A DNA stretch of 64,000 bases from NCBI RefSeq assembly GCF_030687145.1, contig NZ_CP117460.1, positions 5,890,001-5,954,000 on the forward strand, read 5' to 3'. Below are positions 26,201 through 35,354 of this stretch, one piece after another. The position numbers were made by a program, and so were the translations under genes. The stretch is from Pseudomonas sp. FP1742. GTDB taxonomy: Bacteria > Pseudomonadota > Gammaproteobacteria > Pseudomonadales > Pseudomonadaceae. The notes below the pieces were generated by a model. That model had not been told where the DNA came from. It was given only the letters and a program-made list of their open reading frames with translations, and ran no database searches. Positions within the stretch are counted from its first letter, which is position 1, and every line of letters starts with the position of its first letter.

Positions 26201-27598
26201 CCGGGCGAAGCGGTGCTGGAAGTGATCCGCGCGCGGCTCAGTGCGTTTGGCCCGCTGCCGCTGAAGGCGATTGCCGAACCGCTTGGATTACCGGCGACTC
26301 AAGTCACTCAGGCCCTGGCCCAACTGGAACGTGAAGGCTACGTGTTGCGCGGGCAATTCACCCCGCGCGAAGGTGAAGAAGAATGGTGCGAACGGCATTT
26401 GCTGGCGCGGATTCATCGCTACACGGTCAAACGGCTGCGACGGGAAATCGAGCCCGTGGCGTTGCAGGATTTCATGCGTTTCCTGTTCGACTGGCAGCAT
26501 CTTTCCACCGCGAGCCGAGGCCAGGGCAGCGCAGTATTGCCGGCGATCATCAGCCAGTTCGAAGGCTACCCCGCCGCCGCTTCGGCGTGGGACAGCGATA
26601 TTCTGCCGGCGCGGCTCAAAGACTATTCGGCGACCTGGCTGGATGAGTTGTGCCGCAGCGGCAAACTGGTCTGGACCCGCCTGACCGCACGCAACAAGAG
26701 CACCGGCACGGCATTGCGCAGCACGCCGATTCTGCTGCTGCCGCGTAGCCAGGTCGGGTTGTGGAGCAGCTTGACCGAGCAGACGCCGGTCAGCGAACTG
26801 TCGCCTAAAACACAAAAAGTCCACGAAGCGCTCAGCCAGCACGGCGCGCTGTTTTTCGATGAGCTGATCCACGAGGCCCATCTGCTGCGCTCGGAACTGG
26901 AAATCGCCTTGCAGGAACTGGTCGGTGCCGGACTGGTAAACGCCGACAGTTTCGCCGGGTTGCGGGCGCTGATCACCCCGGCCAGCAAACGCCAGAATCG
27001 CAGCAGCCGACGCGGGCGCGGCGCGTTTGTCGGCGGCATGGACGATGCCGGGCGCTGGGCCTTGCTGCGCCGCGGTGCTGCCGCGCCGGCTGTGGATAAG
27101 CCGGTTGTGGATAAACAACGCCCGACGTCCACGCCCACAGAAACCCTGGAACACATCGCCATGACCTTACTGCGCCGTTACGGCGTGGTGTTCTGGCGCT
27201 TGCTGGAGCGCGAGGCGGACTGGTTGCCGAGTTGGCGGGAATTGCTGCGCACGTTCCATCGGCTCGAGGCCCGGGGCGAGATTCGTGGCGGGCGGTTTGT
27301 CAGTGGTTTGGCCGGCGAACAGTTTGCCCTGCCCGAGGCGATCCCGTTGCTGCGCGAAGTCAGGCGGCGTCCCCATGACGGCAGTCTGATTGCGGTGTGC
27401 GGGGTCGATCCGCTGAACCTCGCCGGCACCCTGTTGCCGGGCGCGAAGGTACCGGCGCTGGCGAGCAATCGGCTGGTGTACCGCGACGGTTTGCCGGCCG
27501 CCGCCGAGATCGCCGGCAAGCAGCAGTTCTGGCTGGAGCTGGATCAGAAATCGACTACAGAAGTACGCAACACACTGATCCGCCACTCCCCCCTGTAG
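23258..27598 (+). CDS. lhr: Large ATP-dependent helicase Lhr
   Basis: 1446 aa from ATG 23258; an upstream in-frame TTG would add 12 residues. Superfamily 2 motifs: Q-region, Walker A 'AAPTGSGKTLTAFLAVLDDL', 'VYVSPLKALSNDIQ', DEIHA, 'RIGLSATQKPIEAVSRFL', 'TLIFVNTRRLAERLSRHL' and 'LIATASLELGIDIGDVDLV'. The long C-terminal half carries the Lhr winged-helix and AlkZ-like parts ('RLSAFGPLPLKAIAEPLGLPATQVTQALAQLEREGYVLRGQF'). Lhr translocates 3' to 5' on single-stranded DNA and unwinds RNA:DNA hybrids in DNA repair. It stands alone here, without the phosphoesterase gene that often accompanies it. Confidence 0.96.
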   Translation: MNLPIPTDAALAGFHPAVSAWFSNTFATATAAQARAWPLIRQRRSTLIAAPTGSGKTLTAFLAVLDDLVHRGLENPDGLPDETLVVYVSPLKALSNDIQINLQNPLAGITEQLRLMGLPDVPISTAVRTGDTPQKDRSAMRKTAPHILVTTPESLYVLLGSDSGRKMLGTTQTVIVDEIHAIAASKRGSHLALSLERLQALCPQPLVRIGLSATQKPIEAVSRFLVGRDRDCEIIDIGHARPRDLDIEVPPVPLSAVMANDVWELVYDRLAALAREHRTTLIFVNTRRLAERLSRHLSERLGKDAVAAHHGSLAKEFRLDAEQRLKRGELQVLIATASLELGIDIGDVDLVCQIASPRSIAGFLQRVGRSGHQVGGTPKGRLFATTRDDLIECAALLDCVRRGELDTLLIPEAPLDVLAQQIIAEVSCQEWQEQALLEMLRKASPYANLDEKHYQALLHMLAEGYNGRLGIRSAYLHRDAVSRTLRGRRGAKLTAVTSGGTIPDNADYSVLLEPQGLNIGSVNEDFAVESIAGDIFQLGNTSYRILRVETGKVRVEDALGQPPTIPFWLGEAPGRSDELSFAVARLQAQLDELLAATPGDLQPALDWLTDTLGLNLASAEQLVDYLARARLTLGALPSQDTLVMERFFDESGGTQLIIHSPFGSRINRAWGLALRKRFCRTFNFELQAAASEDAIVLSLSTSHSFELEDVWRYLHSNSAEHTLIQAVLEAPLFGVRWRWNAGVALALPRYSGGRKVPPQIQRMKSEDLIASVFPDQIACVENLAGEREIPDHPLVEQTLDDCLHEAMDSEGWLALLRRMEQGDIRLISRDLPAPSPLAAEILSARPYTFLDDAPLEERRTQAVLNRRWSDPQSTDDLGALDAEAIAAVRDEAWPTPTGLDEMHEALMSLACITDAEAQANPNWLEWLNTLADSGRASRLQINIGQSLWLALERLTCLKAIYPQAKLLSPLEPLPGFDETWEPGEAVLEVIRARLSAFGPLPLKAIAEPLGLPATQVTQALAQLEREGYVLRGQFTPREGEEEWCERHLLARIHRYTVKRLRREIEPVALQDFMRFLFDWQHLSTASRGQGSAVLPAIISQFEGYPAAASAWDSDILPARLKDYSATWLDELCRSGKLVWTRLTARNKSTGTALRSTPILLLPRSQVGLWSSLTEQTPVSELSPKTQKVHEALSQHGALFFDELIHEAHLLRSELEIALQELVGAGLVNADSFAGLRALITPASKRQNRSSRRGRGAFVGGMDDAGRWALLRRGAAAPAVDKPVVDKQRPTSTPTETLEHIAMTLLRRYGVVFWRLLEREADWLPSWRELLRTFHRLEARGEIRGGRFVSGLAGEQFALPEAIPLLREVRRRPHDGSLIAVCGVDPLNLAGTLLPGAKVPALASNRLVYRDGLPAAAEIAGKQQFWLELDQKSTTEVRNTLIRHSPL

Positions 27599-27610
27599 GA
27601 TTCAATCTCC

Positions 27611-27640
27611 TGTGGCGAGGGAGCTTGCTCCCTCGCCACA
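27611..27640. repeat. Single REP palindrome after lhr
   Basis: A perfect 14-bp inverted repeat (TGTGGCGAGGGAGC, TT, inverse), of the same class as 1900-2032. It is a likely terminator for lhr. Confidence 0.85.
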
Positions 27641-27761
27641 AGGTTTAATGCCAGCCGTGAGATATTTGCTTTGCACGCAAATATCAAATGCCCATCCCTG
27701 TATTTTTCCGCACAACCCAAACCCCGACACTGCGCTCCATCAATCCACCGGAGTTGCAGCC

Positions 27762-28973
27762 ATGCCCATTGCCTTGCTCGCGCTGACCCTCAGCGCTTTC
27801 GCCATCGGGACGACGGAGTTCGTCATCGTTGGCCTGTTACCCACCATCGGCGCCGACCTCGGTGTCAGCCTGCCGTCTGCCGGTTTGCTGGTCAGCCTGT
27901 ATGCGCTCGGGGTGGCCGTCGGCGCGCCGGTGCTGACCGCCCTCACCGGCAAAGTCCCACGCAAATTGCTGTTGTTGTCATTGATGGTGCTGTTCACCCT
28001 TGGCAACTTGTTGGCCTGGAAAGCACCGGGCTACGAGTCGCTGATCATTGCGCGGATCGTCACCGGTCTGGCCCACGGGGTGTTCTTCTCGATAGGCTCG
28101 ATCATCGCCACCAGCCTGGTGCCGAAGGAAAAAGCCGCCAGCGCGATTGCCATCATGTTCACCGGCCTGACCGTGGCGCTGGTCACCGGCGTGCCCTTGG
28201 GGACGTTTATCGGTCAGCATTTCGGCTGGCGTGAAACCTTCCTCGCCGTGTCTGCGCTGGGTGTGATCGCCTTCATCGGCAGCCTGCTCTTCGTGCCGAA
28301 AAACATCGCCCACAGCAAACCGGCGTCGCTGTTGCAGCAGTTGCAGGTGCTCAAGCAACCGCGCTTGCTGTTGGTGTATGCCATGACGGCGGTCGGCTAT
28401 GGCGGCTCGTTCATTGCTTTCACCTTTCTGGCGCCGATTCTTCAGGACATTGCAGGCTTCAGTGCCAGCACCGTCAGCCTGGTGCTGCTGGTGTATGGCA
28501 TCTCGGTGGCCGTCGGCAACATCTGGGGCGGCAAGCTGGCGGACAAACGCGGCCCGATCAACGCCCTGAAAATCATCTTCGCCCTGCTCGCCGCCGTTCT
28601 GTTCGCGCTGACCTTCACCGCCGCCAATCCATGGCTGGCCCTGGCCACCGTGCTGGTCTGGGGCGCGGTAGCGTTCGGCAACGTGCCGGGCCTGCAGGTG
28701 TATGTGGTGCGGCAAGCCGAACATCACACCCCGAATGCGGTGGATGTGGCGTCGGGCCTGAACATTGCGGCGTTCAACCTCGGCATTGCCGGTGGCGCGT
28801 GGGGCGGTGGTTTGATCGTGGCGCACATGGGCCTGATCCATACCGCATGGATCGGCGGGCTGGTGGTGTTGGTGGCGTTGGCACTGACCGCCTGGAGTGG
28901 TCGTCTGGATCGGTTGGGGCCGGTGTATGCCGAGCCGGCTGAGGGTTCTGCCCGGATCGTCGTCGGGCACTGA
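27762..28973 (+). CDS. MFS efflux transporter (DHA1 family, YdhP/SotB-like)
   Basis: 403 aa starting MPIALLALTLSAFAIGTTEFVIVGLLP behind a CCGGAG site. This N-terminus, with the DHA1 'LYALGVAVGAPVLTALTGKVPRK' loop-2/3 motif and twelve hydrophobic segments, matches the AraJ/SotB/YdhP drug or sugar exporters. Motif C 'GLTVALVTGVPLGTFIGQHFGWR' marks an antiporter. Substrate unknown, and no regulator adjoins it. Flanked by REP elements on both sides. Confidence 0.9.
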   Translation: MPIALLALTLSAFAIGTTEFVIVGLLPTIGADLGVSLPSAGLLVSLYALGVAVGAPVLTALTGKVPRKLLLLSLMVLFTLGNLLAWKAPGYESLIIARIVTGLAHGVFFSIGSIIATSLVPKEKAASAIAIMFTGLTVALVTGVPLGTFIGQHFGWRETFLAVSALGVIAFIGSLLFVPKNIAHSKPASLLQQLQVLKQPRLLLVYAMTAVGYGGSFIAFTFLAPILQDIAGFSASTVSLVLLVYGISVAVGNIWGGKLADKRGPINALKIIFALLAAVLFALTFTAANPWLALATVLVWGAVAFGNVPGLQVYVVRQAEHHTPNAVDVASGLNIAAFNLGIAGGAWGGGLIVAHMGLIHTAWIGGLVVLVALALTAWSGRLDRLGPVYAEPAEGSARIVVGH

Positions 28974-28980
28974 CGAACCC

Positions 28981-29070
28981 TGTGGGAGCGGGCTTGCTCG
29001 CGAAGGCGGTGTGTCATGCAACATTGATGTTGCCTGACCTGACGCCTTCGCGAGCAAGCCCGCTCCCACA
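28981..29070. repeat. REP doublet (inverted pair)
   Basis: TGTGGGAGCGGGCTTGCTCGCGAAGGC is repeated in inverse as GCCTTCGCGAGCAAGCCCGCTCCCACA about 36 bp later. It lies immediately after the MFS gene. Confidence 0.9.
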
Positions 29071-29177
29071 TTTGATGTGTGGTGTTTGGCGAGCCTTACC
29101 GTCCGTACCCCCGTCGAAACTTTCTCGCACACCCGGCAGTCATCAAAAGACAGGGCTGTCCGAGGACGGGAGGCGAC

Positions 29178-30104
29178 ATGGCGGCGATTCATATCGGCAT
29201 TTCAGGCTGGCGCTACACACCCTGGCGGGGAGTTTTCTACCCGAAGGGACTGACCCACAAACGCGAATTGCAATTCGCGTCGCGGGCGGTGAACAGCATC
29301 GAAATCAATGGATCGTTTTACGCCCTGCAACGGCCCGAACGTTACGCCCAGTGGTACGCCGAAACCCCGCCAGGCTTCGTGTTCAGCGTCAAGGCACCGC
29401 GTTTTATCACTCATATCAAACGCTTGCGGGAGATCCACAAACCCCTGGCGAATTTCTTCGCCTCCGGAGTGCTGGAACTCAAGGAAAAACTCGGCCCGAT
29501 TCTCTGGCAGTTTCCGCCCAGCTTCAAATTCGACCCCGAGCTGTTCGAACACTTTCTTGAACAACTTCCCCACGACACTGAACAGGCCGCCGCCCTCGCC
29601 CGCCAGCATGAACCGCGCCTGAACGGTCACGCCAGCATGAAGGCCTACGGAAAAAAGAACCTGCGCCATGCCGTGGAAATTCGTCATGAAAGCTTCGTCG
29701 ACCCTGCCTTCGTGCGCCTGCTCAAACGCTACAACACTGCGCTGGTGATTGCCGACACGGCCGGTAAATGGCCGTACCGCGAAGACCTCACCAGCGATTT
29801 CGTCTACCTGCGCCTGCACGGCGCCGAAGAGCTCTACGCCAGCGGCTACACCTCCCAGGCGCTGCAACGCTGGGGCGACCGGATAGAAGCCTGGAATCAC
29901 GGCGAGCAACCGGCAGACCCGCAATTGATCGCGCCACGGCAAAAACCCAAGACTCGCAGATCCCGGGAAGTGTTCTGCTATTTCGATAACGACATCAAAG
30001 TCCGCGCGCCCTTCGATGCCCGCCGCCTGCTTGAGCGCTTGCATCTCGACAAAGACCTTGTCACTGCCCCCGGCGAGCCGGTTGCCGAAGGAGCGCTGCC
30101 ATGA
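29178..30104 (+). CDS. DUF72 (YecE-like) TIM-barrel protein
   Basis: 308 aa, start behind GGGAGG. It opens with '[22 protein letters not shown]' and has '[21 protein letters not shown]', '[19 protein letters not shown]', '[23 protein letters not shown]' and '[21 protein letters not shown]', the ordered hallmarks of DUF72, a TIM-barrel family of unknown activity. Its stop overlaps the next start (ATGA), tying it to the lipid-linked EEP-clsB-ybhN set. Confidence 0.93.
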   Translation: MAAIHIGISGWRYTPWRGVFYPKGLTHKRELQFASRAVNSIEINGSFYALQRPERYAQWYAETPPGFVFSVKAPRFITHIKRLREIHKPLANFFASGVLELKEKLGPILWQFPPSFKFDPELFEHFLEQLPHDTEQAAALARQHEPRLNGHASMKAYGKKNLRHAVEIRHESFVDPAFVRLLKRYNTALVIADTAGKWPYREDLTSDFVYLRLHGAEELYASGYTSQALQRWGDRIEAWNHGEQPADPQLIAPRQKPKTRRSREVFCYFDNDIKVRAPFDARRLLERLHLDKDLVTAPGEPVAEGALP

Positions 30105-30898
30105 GCATCCCCGAACCGGTCGGCGGAACGGATGAACAGCAATCCATCATCAATGCCGTGAGCCGCTTCACCCTGCTGACGGTCAACACCCACAAGGGGT
30201 TCACCGCGCTCAACCGGCGCTTCATCCTGCCCGAATTGCGCGAAGCGGTGCGCAGCGTATCCGCCGATGTGGTGTTTTTGCAGGAGGTCCATGGCACCCA
30301 CGAGCATCATCCCCAGCGTTACAGTAACTGGCCGGCAATGCCTCAATACGAATTCCTTGCCGATACCCTGTGGCCGCAATTCGCCTACGGACGCAACGCG
30401 GTCTACCCGGCGGGCGATCACGGCAATGCGCTGTTGTCGAAATTCCAGATCGTGCGTCACGACAATCTTGACGTGTCCATCAGTGGCCACGAGAACCGCG
30501 GGATCCTGCATTGCGTGCTGCGCATGCCCGGCGATGGTCGAGAAGTGCATGCCATTTGCGTCCATCTGGGGTTGCGCGAAAGCCACCGCACGGCACAACT
30601 CAAGCTGCTGACCCAGCGTCTGGAAGAACTACCGCAGGATGCCCCGGTGGTCGTCGCCGGCGACTTCAACGACTGGCGCCTGCGCGCCGATGCGCTGCTC
30701 AAGCCTTGCGGCTTGCGTGAAGTCTTCGCCGAGCTGCATGGCAAACCGGCGCGCAGTTTCCCGGCGCGTTGGCCGGCGTTGCGCCTGGACCGTATCTACG
30801 TGCGCAACCTCAAGGCCAGTCATCCGCAAGTGCTGGCGGCGCGGCCCTGGTCACACCTTTCCGACCATGCGCCACTGTCGGTGGAGATCGAGCTATGA
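30101..30898 (+). CDS. ybhP: Endonuclease/exonuclease/phosphatase-family protein (YbhP-like)
   Basis: 265 aa. The EEP metallophosphoesterase fold is complete: '[17 protein letters not shown]' (first Asn), 'VFLQEVHG' (Glu metal ligand), '[19 protein letters not shown]', '[12 protein letters not shown]' and the final '[12 protein letters not shown]' (Asp-His catalytic pair). In E. coli ybhP lies beside clsB and ybhN, and here the order is ybhP-clsB-ybhN with 4-bp overlaps at both ends. A phosphodiesterase acting on a phospholipid or its head group is plausible but unproven. Confidence 0.88.
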   Translation: MSIPEPVGGTDEQQSIINAVSRFTLLTVNTHKGFTALNRRFILPELREAVRSVSADVVFLQEVHGTHEHHPQRYSNWPAMPQYEFLADTLWPQFAYGRNAVYPAGDHGNALLSKFQIVRHDNLDVSISGHENRGILHCVLRMPGDGREVHAICVHLGLRESHRTAQLKLLTQRLEELPQDAPVVVAGDFNDWRLRADALLKPCGLREVFAELHGKPARSFPARWPALRLDRIYVRNLKASHPQVLAARPWSHLSDHAPLSVEIEL

Positions 30899-32181
30899 GC
30901 AGCCCATCGATGGAAAAGACCACGGTCGACCACGTCTCCCCGCCTCCCCCCGTGCGCGAGCCTGCGGTGACTGACGTCGAATACGGCTGGCATGGTAACA
31001 ACCGGGTCGAGTTGCTGGAAAATGGCGAGGCGTACTTTCCACGGGTGTTTGAAGTGCTGCGCCAGGCCCAGAGTGAAATCCTGCTGGAGACCTTCATTCT
31101 GTTCGAGGACAAGGTCGGCAATGAGCTTCAACAGATCCTGATTGAAGCGGCGCAACGTGGCGTGCGCATCACCGTCAGCCTTGACGGTTTTGGTTGTGGC
31201 GAACTGAGTACGGGATTCCTCGCCGCCCTGAGCAACGCAGGCGTGCGCCTGCAAATATTCGACCCCGCCCCGCTTCACCTGGGCATCCGCACCAACTGGT
31301 TCCGCCGTCTGCACCGCAAGATTGTGGTGGTCGACGGCACGATTGCATTCCTCGGCGGAATCAACTTTTCCGCCGACCATCTGGCCGACTTCGGCCCCGA
31401 GGCCAAACAGGATTACTCGGTTGAAGTGCAAGGCCCGGCGGTGGCCGATATTCATCACTTCGCCCTCCTGCAAAGCGGCCGCCCGGCCCGAGCCAAATAC
31501 TGGTGGCAACGCCGCCGGCAGAGGCACGCTGAACTGGCGGTCAATGATCATGACGGCCAGGTGCGACTGGTGTATCGCGACAACGCAGAACACCCAAAAG
31601 ATATCGAAGAAGTGTATTTGCAGGTACTGCGCACTGCCCGGCGGCGCGTGGTGATCGCCAATGCCTACTTCTTCCCCGGCTATCGGCTGCTGCGGGAGAT
31701 CCGCAATGCGGCACGCCGTGGGGTCGAAGTGCGCCTGATTCTTCAGGGGCAGCCGGACATGCGCGTGGCCCGACTCGCCGCGCGCATGACCTACGACTAC
31801 CTGCTGCGGGCCGGGGTTACGATCTACGAATATTGCGACCGCCCCCTGCATGGCAAAGTCGCCCTGGTCGACGAGGACTGGAGCACCGTCGGCTCAAGCA
31901 ATCTCGACCCGCTGAGTTTGTCTCTGAACCTGGAGGCTAACGTATTGATCCGCGACCGGGAGTTCAACCGCGACCTGTTCGAGCGTCTCGACGAGTTGAG
32001 CAGTAACCACTGCAAGGTCATGTCGACGGACACCGCGCCTCGGGGGCGGGTATGGGACATGACCATCGGTTTTCTGGTGTTCCACTTCCTGCGGCATTTC
32101 CCGGCGTGGGCCGGTTGGCTGCCGGCGCATAAACCGCGCCTGAAACCCTTTATCCATCCGACCGGGAGCGCCAAGGCATGA
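30895..32181 (+). CDS. clsB: Cardiolipin synthase B (phospholipase D family)
   Basis: 428 aa from ATG 30895. Two HKD motifs, HRKIVVVDG (His140) and HGKVALVDE (His319), are each followed by the GSxN-type '[10 protein letters not shown]' and '[17 protein letters not shown]'. The enzyme transfers phosphatidyl groups to make cardiolipin (or phosphatidylglycerol with other alcohols) at the inner membrane. There is no N-terminal transmembrane hairpin, which separates ClsB from ClsA. The C-terminal '[23 protein letters not shown]' is a probable membrane-binding helix. Confidence 0.93.
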   Translation: MSSPSMEKTTVDHVSPPPPVREPAVTDVEYGWHGNNRVELLENGEAYFPRVFEVLRQAQSEILLETFILFEDKVGNELQQILIEAAQRGVRITVSLDGFGCGELSTGFLAALSNAGVRLQIFDPAPLHLGIRTNWFRRLHRKIVVVDGTIAFLGGINFSADHLADFGPEAKQDYSVEVQGPAVADIHHFALLQSGRPARAKYWWQRRRQRHAELAVNDHDGQVRLVYRDNAEHPKDIEEVYLQVLRTARRRVVIANAYFFPGYRLLREIRNAARRGVEVRLILQGQPDMRVARLAARMTYDYLLRAGVTIYEYCDRPLHGKVALVDEDWSTVGSSNLDPLSLSLNLEANVLIRDREFNRDLFERLDELSSNHCKVMSTDTAPRGRVWDMTIGFLVFHFLRHFPAWAGWLPAHKPRLKPFIHPTGSAKA

Positions 32182-33161
32182 GTCATTCCGACGCGCAGCC
32201 CGCGCCACACGAGACGCCGGGCAAAGACCACTGGCGCCGCTGGAAAAGGCCGCTGACGATGCTGTTTTTCCTGGTGCTGATCGTTTTGTTCACGATGCTC
32301 GCCCAGCGCATCGAATGGAATGAAGTGTTCGATACCCTGGCTGATTTCAAAGTGCGTACGCTGATCATTGCGTCGGGTGTGACCCTGGCAAGTTTCCTGG
32401 TCTACGCCTGCTTTGACCTGATCGGGCGCACCTACATCCGGCAGAACCTGACCTGGCGGCAGATCCTCCCGGTGGGGATCATCAGCTATGCCTTCAACCT
32501 CAACCTGAGCGCCTGGGTCGGCGGCGTCGCCATGCGTTATCGGCTGTATTCGCGGCTCGGCGTGAGTAAAGGCAACATCGCGAAAATCCTCGGGCTGAGC
32601 CTGGCGACCAACTGGTTCGGCTACATGGTGATTGCCGGCGCGGTGTTCAGCAGCGGCCTGATGCGAATGCCGCCGGGCTGGAAAGTGAGCAGCAATGCAC
32701 TGCAAGACGTGGGGATTTTGTTGCTGCTGTTGAGCATGGGATATCTGGCGGCCTGCCGGTATTCCAGGCGCCGGAAATGGTCGGTTCGCGGCGTGGATAT
32801 CATTCTGCCGTCGCTACGCATGGCAATCTTGCAACTGGCCCTCGGCGCACTGAACTGGGCGCTGATGGCGGCGGTGATCTTCACGTTGCTGCCGAGCAAA
32901 CTGGACTATCCGCTGGTGCTTGGAGTGTTGCTGATCAGCGCTATTGCCGGGGTCATCACCCATATTCCTGCCGGGCTCGGTGTGCTGGAAGCGGTGTTCG
33001 TGGCGCTGCTGCAACACGAGGTTTCGCGAGGGAGCCTGGTGGCAGGGTTGATCGCTTATCGGGCGATCTATTTCATCCTGCCGTTGTTGATAACGGTGGT
33101 GATGTATCTGGTGGTGGAAACCAAGGCCAAGTCGTTGCGGATCTCGAAGAAACCTTCTTGA
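32178..33161 (+). CDS. ybhN: YbhN-like integral membrane protein (LPG synthase TM-domain family)
   Basis: 327 aa with about eight hydrophobic helices. It shows the flippase-domain pattern 'FNLNLSAWVGGVAMRYRLYSRLGVSKGNIAKILGLSLATNWFGY' and 'ITHIPAGLGVLEAVFVALLQHEVSRGSLVAGLIAYRAIYFILPLL'. The same domain moves lysyl-phosphatidylglycerol in MprF, so transport or presentation of a phospholipid is plausible. It overlaps clsB by four bases and ends the operon. Confidence 0.9.
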   Translation: MSHSDAQPAPHETPGKDHWRRWKRPLTMLFFLVLIVLFTMLAQRIEWNEVFDTLADFKVRTLIIASGVTLASFLVYACFDLIGRTYIRQNLTWRQILPVGIISYAFNLNLSAWVGGVAMRYRLYSRLGVSKGNIAKILGLSLATNWFGYMVIAGAVFSSGLMRMPPGWKVSSNALQDVGILLLLLSMGYLAACRYSRRRKWSVRGVDIILPSLRMAILQLALGALNWALMAAVIFTLLPSKLDYPLVLGVLLISAIAGVITHIPAGLGVLEAVFVALLQHEVSRGSLVAGLIAYRAIYFILPLLITVVMYLVVETKAKSLRISKKPS

Positions 33162-33186
33162 GAGATTGGCTGAAGCGCAGAGCGCT

Positions 33187-33266
33187 TTCGCGAGCAAGCC
33201 CGCTCCCCAGTTGACCGAGTTGTCCAGACACAGCCGGTTTAATGTGGGAGCGGGCTTGCTCGCGAA
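33187..33266. repeat. REP doublet, outward orientation
   Basis: TTCGCGAGCAAGCCCGCTCCC and its inverse GGGAGCGGGCTTGCTCGCGAA face each other about 80 bp overall, between convergent ybhN and the hydrolase gene. Confidence 0.85.
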
Positions 33267-33287
33267 TGTTCTCAGGAACATCGCACA

Positions 33288-34046
33288 TCATGTCGATTGA
33301 ATAATGCTCAACCGCTCACCCACCACCATCTCGGTGATCCAGCCCACCAGGATCGAGGTGTACGCTTGCTGTGAAACCGGGTCGCTCAAGGCGTGATCGG
33401 CACCGTCGATGATTCGGTGGGTCAGCGAGTGAGTCTGCTGACACGCCGCGCGGTAACTCATGATCGTCGCATGGGGCACATAGGCGTCGGTCTCGGACTC
33501 CACCAGCAATACATCCCCGGTAAATTGCGAGCAGGCGTGCAACGCGCGATTGCTGTCGGCGCGCACCAGCGTGCCGCGATAGTCGCGCAAGTCGGCTTTG
33601 TCCAACTCACGCTTGGGCGTGTGCCACAAGTCGTCGCGATACAGCGCCGGCACCCGCAGCGCCAACCAGCGCACCGGACGCAACGTCGTCAGGATCGCCG
33701 CCAGATAACCGCCATAACTGGTACCGACCACCGCGATCGCGGAGGTGTCGAGCGCCGGGTGGGAGAGCAAGCGGTCGTAGGCCGCCAGCAGGTCGCGCAG
33801 GTTGTCTTCGCGGGTGACCCGGGCCAACGGAATGCCAGTCCCGCCGGTATGGCCGCGCAAGTCGAACGTCAGGCATACACAGCCCAACCCGGCAATGCCT
33901 TTGGCGCGCTCCAGGTCGCGCTCCTGACTACCGCCCCAACCGTGGACGAAAAGCACACCCGGAACTTTCGATTTGGGGCTGAGGAAGGTTCCGCTCATCT
34001 GTTCATCGTCGATGTCGATCTGAATGGTTTCGCTTCTAGCCGTCAT
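33288..34046 (-). CDS. Alpha/beta hydrolase
   Basis: 252 aa. 'VPGVLFVHGWGGSQERDLERAKGIAGLGCVCLTFDLRGHTGG' holds the oxyanion region, GTSYGG the nucleophile (Ser110), 'LLVESETDAYVPH' the acid and 'IIDGADHALSD' the histidine. The fold suggests an esterase or acyl-peptide type cleaving small substrates in the cytoplasm. It overlaps the DUF3182 gene by 11 bp, so they are an operon. Substrate unknown. Confidence 0.88.
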   Translation of the reverse strand: MTARSETIQIDIDDEQMSGTFLSPKSKVPGVLFVHGWGGSQERDLERAKGIAGLGCVCLTFDLRGHTGGTGIPLARVTREDNLRDLLAAYDRLLSHPALDTSAIAVVGTSYGGYLAAILTTLRPVRWLALRVPALYRDDLWHTPKRELDKADLRDYRGTLVRADSNRALHACSQFTGDVLLVESETDAYVPHATIMSYRAACQQTHSLTHRIIDGADHALSDPVSQQAYTSILVGWITEMVVGERLSIIQST

Positions 34047-35145
34047 AGGATTTGACCGTTACGTACTTGAGAAGAAAGTCACTGTGTTCCGCCGGCCCGC
34101 GGTACACCTCGATGGCGTTCGCCGGCAGCGTTTGATCGCTATAGGTTTCGACCGAGGACACGCGAATCGCACGCAGGCCGGGGTCGTTGACGAAGCTCTG
34201 CAACGCCGCGACTTCGGCGCTGCTGGCACCGCCCAAACGCCAGGATTGTTCGAGCACGCCGCTGCGTTGTCGGCCGTTGCAATCCAGCCCCTGGGCGATG
34301 TCGTAGTTGCGCCGCGAAGCATAGAAACCGGGGTAGGCTTCATCCGCCGCACTGTCGAATACCTGTGCCTGCTGGATCGCCAGCCTCACGTCATCCGGCA
34401 GTTCCAGCGCCAGCAGGTCCTCGTAGTAACCCTGCACCACCAACAGGTTAGACCCTCCATAAACCTGCTCGCCCTGACCGTCTTCGGTCAAGTATTGATC
34501 ACCGCAATAACTCAGCACTTTGTCGCCGATGAAGCTTTGGCCGACGCTGTGGGTAATCACCTCGGTCAAGTCCTGTTCCAGCACCACGCCTTCGGTGAAC
34601 AGTTCCTTGGCATCGGGGCGAGCGAGGATGGCGTCGAACTGGTCGAGGCTCTTGATCACTTCCTGACCGCGTCCGGCGCAGGCGTGAATAGGCTTGATGC
34701 GGATCGGGCCGCTGTAGAGCAGGTGTTCCGCTGCCGGGCGCGCATCGTCCTGGGAGAACACGCTGAGGCCGTCGAGCACGACGCTGCGCACCCGTTCGGA
34801 AAACAACGGCGCCCAGCCTTCAGGCGCGAACGCATAGCGGTTCAACAAGCCATGACTGATGGCTTTAGTGCAGATGAAATCGTGGTCGACGTAACCGCCC
34901 CACAAATCCTCCGGCCCTTTGACGCCCAGCCGCCGGGCGGTAGCGGCGCCCACCAGCGTCTGGGTCGGCAACAGATAAAGGTCACGGTTGCTGTGCAATT
35001 GGGGGTCGTAACTGCCGCCGTATTCGAGCCCGACGATCTGCGCCAGCCAGCGGGCCAGGGCGCGATTGGTTTCGACTTCGTGCAGCGGAGCATCGGGCCG
35101 TACCGAATGGGCAAGTACCAGTTTCTTGCGGTTTGTTGGGGTCAT
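34036..35145 (-). CDS. DUF3182 family protein, possible ATP-grasp fold
   Basis: 369 aa. The family is uncharacterised. The region 'IRIKPIHACAGRGQEVIKSLDQFDAIL' looks like an ATP-grasp phosphate loop (Lys followed by a Gly-rich turn), and 'VVLEQDLTEVITHSVGQSFIGDKVLSYCGDQ' resembles the following acidic strand, so an ATP-dependent ligase is possible. The N-terminal 'ETNRALARWLAQIVGLEYGG' and 'LYLLPTQTLVG' fit a small pre-ATP domain. It is paired with an alpha/beta hydrolase; a ligase-hydrolase couple is an inference. Confidence 0.75.
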   Translation of the reverse strand: MTPTNRKKLVLAHSVRPDAPLHEVETNRALARWLAQIVGLEYGGSYDPQLHSNRDLYLLPTQTLVGAATARRLGVKGPEDLWGGYVDHDFICTKAISHGLLNRYAFAPEGWAPLFSERVRSVVLDGLSVFSQDDARPAAEHLLYSGPIRIKPIHACAGRGQEVIKSLDQFDAILARPDAKELFTEGVVLEQDLTEVITHSVGQSFIGDKVLSYCGDQYLTEDGQGEQVYGGSNLLVVQGYYEDLLALELPDDVRLAIQQAQVFDSAADEAYPGFYASRRNYDIAQGLDCNGRQRSGVLEQSWRLGGASSAEVAALQSFVNDPGLRAIRVSSVETYSDQTLPANAIEVYRGPAEHSDFLLKYVTVKSYDG

Positions 35146-35354
35146 GCGTTCCCCTTCAATCTGCGTTGGATAAATGTAGCTGAAGGGGTGCAGGGATCAG
35201 GCCAATGGCGGTGGCTGAAGAGAAACGGGATTCAAATCAGCCGGTTGCGAAATGCGTGATGGCACCACGCCTGTCTTATTCTGCACGACGCCCTTCAGAA
35301 CTCTGGCATTTTGCACGACCAAAGACTGACACAAATCCAATGTGGTGATGCTGG

